NCBI GenBank assembly: GCA_903897205.1
Contig: CAIUAS010000229.1
Location: 1-9,022, forward strand
Direction: 5' to 3'
DNA from: an uncultured Gammaproteobacteria bacterium
GTDB lineage: Bacteria > Pseudomonadota > Gammaproteobacteria > CAIUAS01
DNA: 9,022 nucleotides
The number at the start of each line of letters is the position of its first letter. Position 1 is the stretch's first letter. The translations under genes and the position numbers were made by a program. Below are positions 6,204 through 9,022 of this stretch, piece by piece. Under the pieces are notes generated by a model. The model did no database searches. It saw only the letters and a list, made by a program, of their open reading frames with translations, and was not told the origin of the DNA.

Positions 6204-6557
6204 TTGTTAGGCTTTGCAAAACAATTAAGGCTTAACCAAGCAGCGGATTATCGCAGGTTATTCCGCATAGGAAAGAAATTAAATACTCAATATTTTGCAA
6301 TTTATAGTTTTGCTAACCAGTTAGCGCATCCACGTTTAGGTTTAGTAATTGCTAAGAAAGCAGCTCGCTCTGCCGTAAAACGTAACCAAATTAAGCGCGT
6401 TATCAGAGAAAGCGTTCGCTTAAACCAAGTAACGTTAGTAGGGTTAGATGTGATGATTGTAGCTTATAAAGGCATTGATACGCTTAGCAAACCAGAATTA
6501 CGAGAATATGTGGAGCGTGGATGGTTAAAAGTAACCAATTATTGCGAAAAAGCGTAG
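6204..6557 (+). CDS. rnpA: Ribonuclease P protein component
   Basis: Basic protein subunit that assists the RNase P RNA in removing 5' leaders from tRNA precursors. The 117-residue product shows the conserved FAKQLRLNQAADYRRLF start (4-20), the PRLGLVIAKKAARSAVKRNQIKRVIRES core (43-70, with the RNR-type motif at 59-65, where Gln62 replaces the usual second Arg) and LDVMIVAY (81-88). The start is TTG at 6204-6206: the in-frame rpmH stop TAA at 6198-6200 blocks any upstream start, and no ATG or GTG gives the conserved N-terminus. It begins three bases after rpmH with no Shine-Dalgarno, which suggests translation coupled to L34. Its 3' end overlaps yidD by 37 bases. Confidence 0.96.
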   Translation: MLGFAKQLRLNQAADYRRLFRIGKKLNTQYFAIYSFANQLAHPRLGLVIAKKAARSAVKRNQIKRVIRESVRLNQVTLVGLDVMIVAYKGIDTLSKPELREYVERGWLKVTNYCEKA

Positions 6558-6778
6558 TTTTATTAATACTCTTTTATCGTTATCTTATTAGTCCTTTGTT
6601 AGGGCCACACTGCCGTTTTTATCCAAGTTGTTCTGTATATGCTCAAGCTGTTATTCAAGAATATGGCGTATTAAAGGGCCTATTTTTAACAATAAAACGT
6701 TTATTATGTTGCCACCCTTGGCATTCTGGCGGATTTTATCCAATTCCTAAAAACAAAAAACATACCTTAGAGAAGTAA
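6521..6778 (+). CDS. yidD: Membrane protein insertion efficiency factor YidD
   Basis: Small membrane-associated protein thought to assist YidC/Sec-dependent insertion of inner-membrane proteins. The 85-residue product has the family pattern: an amphipathic/hydrophobic N-terminus (10-27), YRYLISPLLGPHCRFYPSCS (19-38) with Cys31 and Cys37, then KRLLCCHPWHSGGFYPIP (59-76) with Cys64. The usual GG.DPVP end is GGFYPIP here, so the conserved Asp is replaced by Tyr73. GGAG (6512-6515) lies five bases before the ATG and supports this start inside rnpA. It ends five bases before yidC, fitting the rnpA-yidD-yidC operon. Confidence 0.95.
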   Translation: MVKSNQLLRKSVVLLILFYRYLISPLLGPHCRFYPSCSVYAQAVIQEYGVLKGLFLTIKRLLCCHPWHSGGFYPIPKNKKHTLEK

Positions 6779-6783
6779 TAACT

Positions 6784-8400
6784 ATGGAACTTGCTCGCGT
6801 ATTTTTATTAAGTGCTCTCTTCCTACTTGGGTTTATGCTTTGGAATGCTTGGGAAAATGAACATACCAGCAAATTACCTACCACAACTTCGATTCAATCG
6901 ACTATTCAAAACAAAGCATCACTCGAAAATACTGCTATACCTGCACATGCAGTCACTACGACCACTATGATACCCGCACCAGAACACCGCTTGGTTTATG
7001 TACATACAAATGTCTTAGATATTGCAATTGATACACAAGGCGGCAATATTGTACAAGCTAACTTATTAGCCTATCCGCAAAAATTACACGATGCAGCCCC
7101 TTATCACTTGCTTAGTAACGATCCGGCTACCTTTTATATTGCACAAAGTGGATTATTAAGTGGAAACGGTCCTGATACTTCAAGTGGCCAAGCGCTCTAT
7201 AGCACTAGCCAAACCAACTACAGCTTAGCTAATGGCCAGAATCAGTTAGTTATTAACTTAACCTGGCAAGGCAAAGATGGCATTGCTGTACAAAAGCAAT
7301 TTCTCTTTACCAAGGGCAGTTATCAAGTAGGCATTAACTATAAAATTAATAATTCTACTTCTTCCGCATGGGATGGACGTTTATACACGCAATTACAGCG
7401 TAAAAAAATAACACCACCTTCACATGGCATGTTTATGATAAATCCCTACATGGGAGGTGCTATTTCCAATCAAGAACATCCTTATCAAAAAATAAGTTTT
7501 GATAAAATGGCTGAACAAAACTTGGATCTCACCATAAAAAATGGTTGGGCAGCCATGGTGGAACATTACTTTTTAAGCGCTTGGATCCCTAACCCAAACC
7601 AAGATTTTACCTACTATACCAAAGTAAATAATGACATTTATACTTTAGGAATGATCAGTTCGCCTATCACAGTAGCGCCAGGCGCCCAAAGCCAAATAAA
7701 CGCAAAAATTTATTTAGGCCCAGAAAGTATTGATACCTTAAAAACAGTAGCACCCAACTTAGATCTCACCGTAGATTATGGCATTTTATGGTTTATTTCT
7801 ATTGGATTATTTTGGTTGCTAAAACATGTTCATCAATTAATTGGTAATTGGGGATGGTCGATCGTTATTGTCACTTTATTAATTAAATTAGTTTTTTATC
7901 ATTTATCAGCTAAAAGCTATCGCTCAATGGCATCAATGCGTAAATTACAACCTCGTTTACAAAGTCTAAAAGAACGCTATGGTGATGATAGACAAAAATT
8001 AACGCAAGCTACAATGGAGTTATATAAAACTGAAAAAATTAATCCACTCGGTGGTTGCTTACCTATTATCGTACAAATTCCCGTATTTATAGCACTCTAT
8101 TGGGTATTACTCGAAAGCGTGGAATTACGTCAAGCTCCTTTTATTTTGTGGATTCAAGATTTATCGGTAAGAGATCCTTATTTTATTCTGCCTATTATTA
8201 TGGGATTAACCATGTTTATTCAGCAGCGCCTTAATCCAGCGCCACCTGATCCTGTTCAAGCGAAAGTAATGATGTTTTTACCTGTATTCTTTACATTTTT
8301 ATTTAGTAGCTTCCCAGCAGGGTTAGTTATTTACTGGATAGTAAATAATAGTTTATCCATTTTACAGCAGTGGCATATCATTAGAAAAATGGAGCAATAA
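6784..8400 (+). CDS. yidC: Membrane protein insertase YidC
   Basis: Inner-membrane insertase that places membrane proteins in the bilayer, alone or with SecYEG. The 538-residue product has the gammaproteobacterial form: an N-terminal membrane segment (about 4-22, ending GFMLWNAWEN), a large periplasmic domain (about 25-330), and the conserved five-helix region from about 333. Motifs include IGNWGWSIVIVTLLIK (353-368), the cytoplasmic hairpin MRKLQPRLQSLKERYGDD (385-402), EKINPLGGCLPIIVQIPVFIALYWVL (417-442), SVELRQAPFILWIQDLS (445-461) and PAGLVIYWIVNN (511-522). Lys368 aligns with the hydrophilic-groove arginine of E. coli (Arg366), so the positive charge is kept by a different residue. The C-terminal tail after the last helix is short. 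The ATG follows yidD by five bases. Confidence 0.98.
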   Translation: MELARVFLLSALFLLGFMLWNAWENEHTSKLPTTTSIQSTIQNKASLENTAIPAHAVTTTTMIPAPEHRLVYVHTNVLDIAIDTQGGNIVQANLLAYPQKLHDAAPYHLLSNDPATFYIAQSGLLSGNGPDTSSGQALYSTSQTNYSLANGQNQLVINLTWQGKDGIAVQKQFLFTKGSYQVGINYKINNSTSSAWDGRLYTQLQRKKITPPSHGMFMINPYMGGAISNQEHPYQKISFDKMAEQNLDLTIKNGWAAMVEHYFLSAWIPNPNQDFTYYTKVNNDIYTLGMISSPITVAPGAQSQINAKIYLGPESIDTLKTVAPNLDLTVDYGILWFISIGLFWLLKHVHQLIGNWGWSIVIVTLLIKLVFYHLSAKSYRSMASMRKLQPRLQSLKERYGDDRQKLTQATMELYKTEKINPLGGCLPIIVQIPVFIALYWVLLESVELRQAPFILWIQDLSVRDPYFILPIIMGLTMFIQQRLNPAPPDPVQAKVMMFLPVFFTFLFSSFPAGLVIYWIVNNSLSILQQWHIIRKMEQ

Positions 8401-8437
8401 TAAATTTTATTGCAAAAATAAAAGAGGCAAAAAATTT

Positions 8438-8812
8438 ATGCGGGATGCTAATTCACACATTCTTATAGTAGAAGATGATCAGGCTATTCGAGAATCGCTT
8501 TTGTGGGTATTAGAAGGTGAAGGTTATTTGCTTGCTTTAGCCAATAATGGCCAAGAAGCTTTAGATTGCCTTGCAAAACGTAAACTCCCCGCATTAATTT
8601 TATTAGATATTATGATGCCAGTGATGGATGGTTTTGAATTTCTAGAAAAACAACAAGCTAATCCCAGCATAGCTGATATTCCGGTCATTATATTAACTGC
8701 AGATAAATATGCGGTTAATAAAATAAAAAATCTCAAAAAAAATAGTTTTATGTGCAAACCACTAAATCTAAATATCTTTTTAGATTTAGTAAAAAACTAC
8801 ATTCAACATTAA
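8438..8812 (+). CDS. Single-domain response regulator (CheY-like receiver)
   Basis: A stand-alone phosphoacceptor domain of 124 residues with no output domain. The catalytic set is complete: acidic residues Glu12 and Asp13 (VEDD), phosphoacceptor Asp57 (ILLDIMMPVMDG), Thr87 (VIILTADK) and Lys107 (CKPLN). Such proteins act by phosphorylation-dependent binding to a partner or by passing phosphate along a relay. No histidine kinase lies in the window, so its partner is unknown. The ATG has an AGAGG ribosome binding site ten bases upstream. It lies 37 bp after yidC and 57 bp before mnmE on the same strand, so it is probably read with them. This is an unusual site: yidC and mnmE are adjacent in many relatives. 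I assign no name. Confidence 0.93.
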   Translation: MRDANSHILIVEDDQAIRESLLWVLEGEGYLLALANNGQEALDCLAKRKLPALILLDIMMPVMDGFEFLEKQQANPSIADIPVIILTADKYAVNKIKNLKKNSFMCKPLNLNIFLDLVKNYIQH

Positions 8813-8869
8813 ATTCATATTAGGCAGTTTCCAGCTTAAATAATATTTATTCAAGGCATAACTATTTTT

Positions 8870-9022
8870 ATGGCAAACGCTTCAATAGAAACCATAGCAG
8901 CAATTGCTACGCCCGCAGGACGTGGAGGTATTGGGATTATTCGTATTTCAGGCCCCATGGTGCTGCATATTGCGCAAAGTATTTTAGGTCATTTACCTAA
9001 ACCTAGGTATGCAGACTATACG
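8870..9022 (+). CDS. mnmE: tRNA modification GTPase MnmE, N-terminal fragment (runs off the right edge)
   Basis: MnmE with MnmG installs the carboxymethylaminomethyl group at uridine 34 of certain tRNAs. The 51 visible codons begin MANASIETIAAIATPAGRGG and continue IGIIRISGP, the characteristic N-terminal tetrahydrofolate-binding domain start. The frame is open to the last base; the GTPase domain lies beyond the window. The ATG at 8870-8872 gives the expected N-terminus; the nearest purine tract, AAGG at 8853-8856, is rather far. It sits downstream of yidC in the standard order, with the receiver gene inserted between them. Confidence 0.96.
   Translation, partial: MANASIETIAAIATPAGRGGIGIIRISGPMVLHIAQSILGHLPKPRYADYT

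Noticed and set aside
8524..8757. 77-codon minus-strand open frame opposite the receiver gene
   Set aside because: A shadow of a complete receiver domain; no ribosome binding site or recognisable family.
8838..8852. Palindromic TAAATAATATTTA before mnmE as a terminator
   Set aside because: The stem is only A/T with no GC content and no downstream U-run that would make a Rho-independent terminator.

Overview
This window is the chromosomal replication-origin neighbourhood of a low-GC gammaproteobacterium. The evidence is the gene order dnaA-dnaN-recF-gyrB reading left from an AT-rich gap, with rpmH-rnpA-yidD-yidC-mnmE reading right from it. The proteins also look gammaproteobacterial, for example the L34, DnaA domain IV and GyrB N-terminal sequences. 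The AT-rich codon use and low GC would suit a Legionellales/Coxiellaceae-type lineage, but that placement is an inference that I could not test.

Layout: the N-terminal 249 codons of gyrB lie on the minus strand (1-747). A 220 bp divergent gap follows, with a clear extended -10 promoter for gyrB. hslO (Hsp33) is on the plus strand (968-1846) and converges on recF (1889-2971, minus). dnaN (3007-4104, minus) and dnaA (4144-5526, minus) follow. The gap 5527-6065 is the probable oriC. It holds DnaA boxes, a run of DnaA-trio-like triplets, an AT-rich unwinding candidate and a strong rpmH promoter. To the right, all on the plus strand, are rpmH, rnpA (TTG start), yidD (overlapping rnpA), yidC, a stand-alone receiver-domain response regulator, and the first 51 codons of mnmE.

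The genes form the usual replication module (initiator, sliding clamp, RecF repair/loading ATPase, gyrase) and the usual translation/membrane-biogenesis module (L34, RNase P protein, YidD, YidC insertase, tRNA-modifying MnmE). Two features depart from the common layout: hslO sits between recF and gyrB, and a single-domain response regulator sits between yidC and mnmE.

The strongest non-genic signal is a pair of 16-bp parS (ParB-binding) sites, each with a perfect 14-bp palindromic core, embedded in the recF coding sequence 3.4 and 4.0 kb from the origin. This marks recF as the probable centromere-like partition locus. I found no CRISPR array, insertion sequence, phage gene, tRNA or clearly novel multi-gene system. 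The most interesting material is the origin/partition architecture and the two inserted genes.
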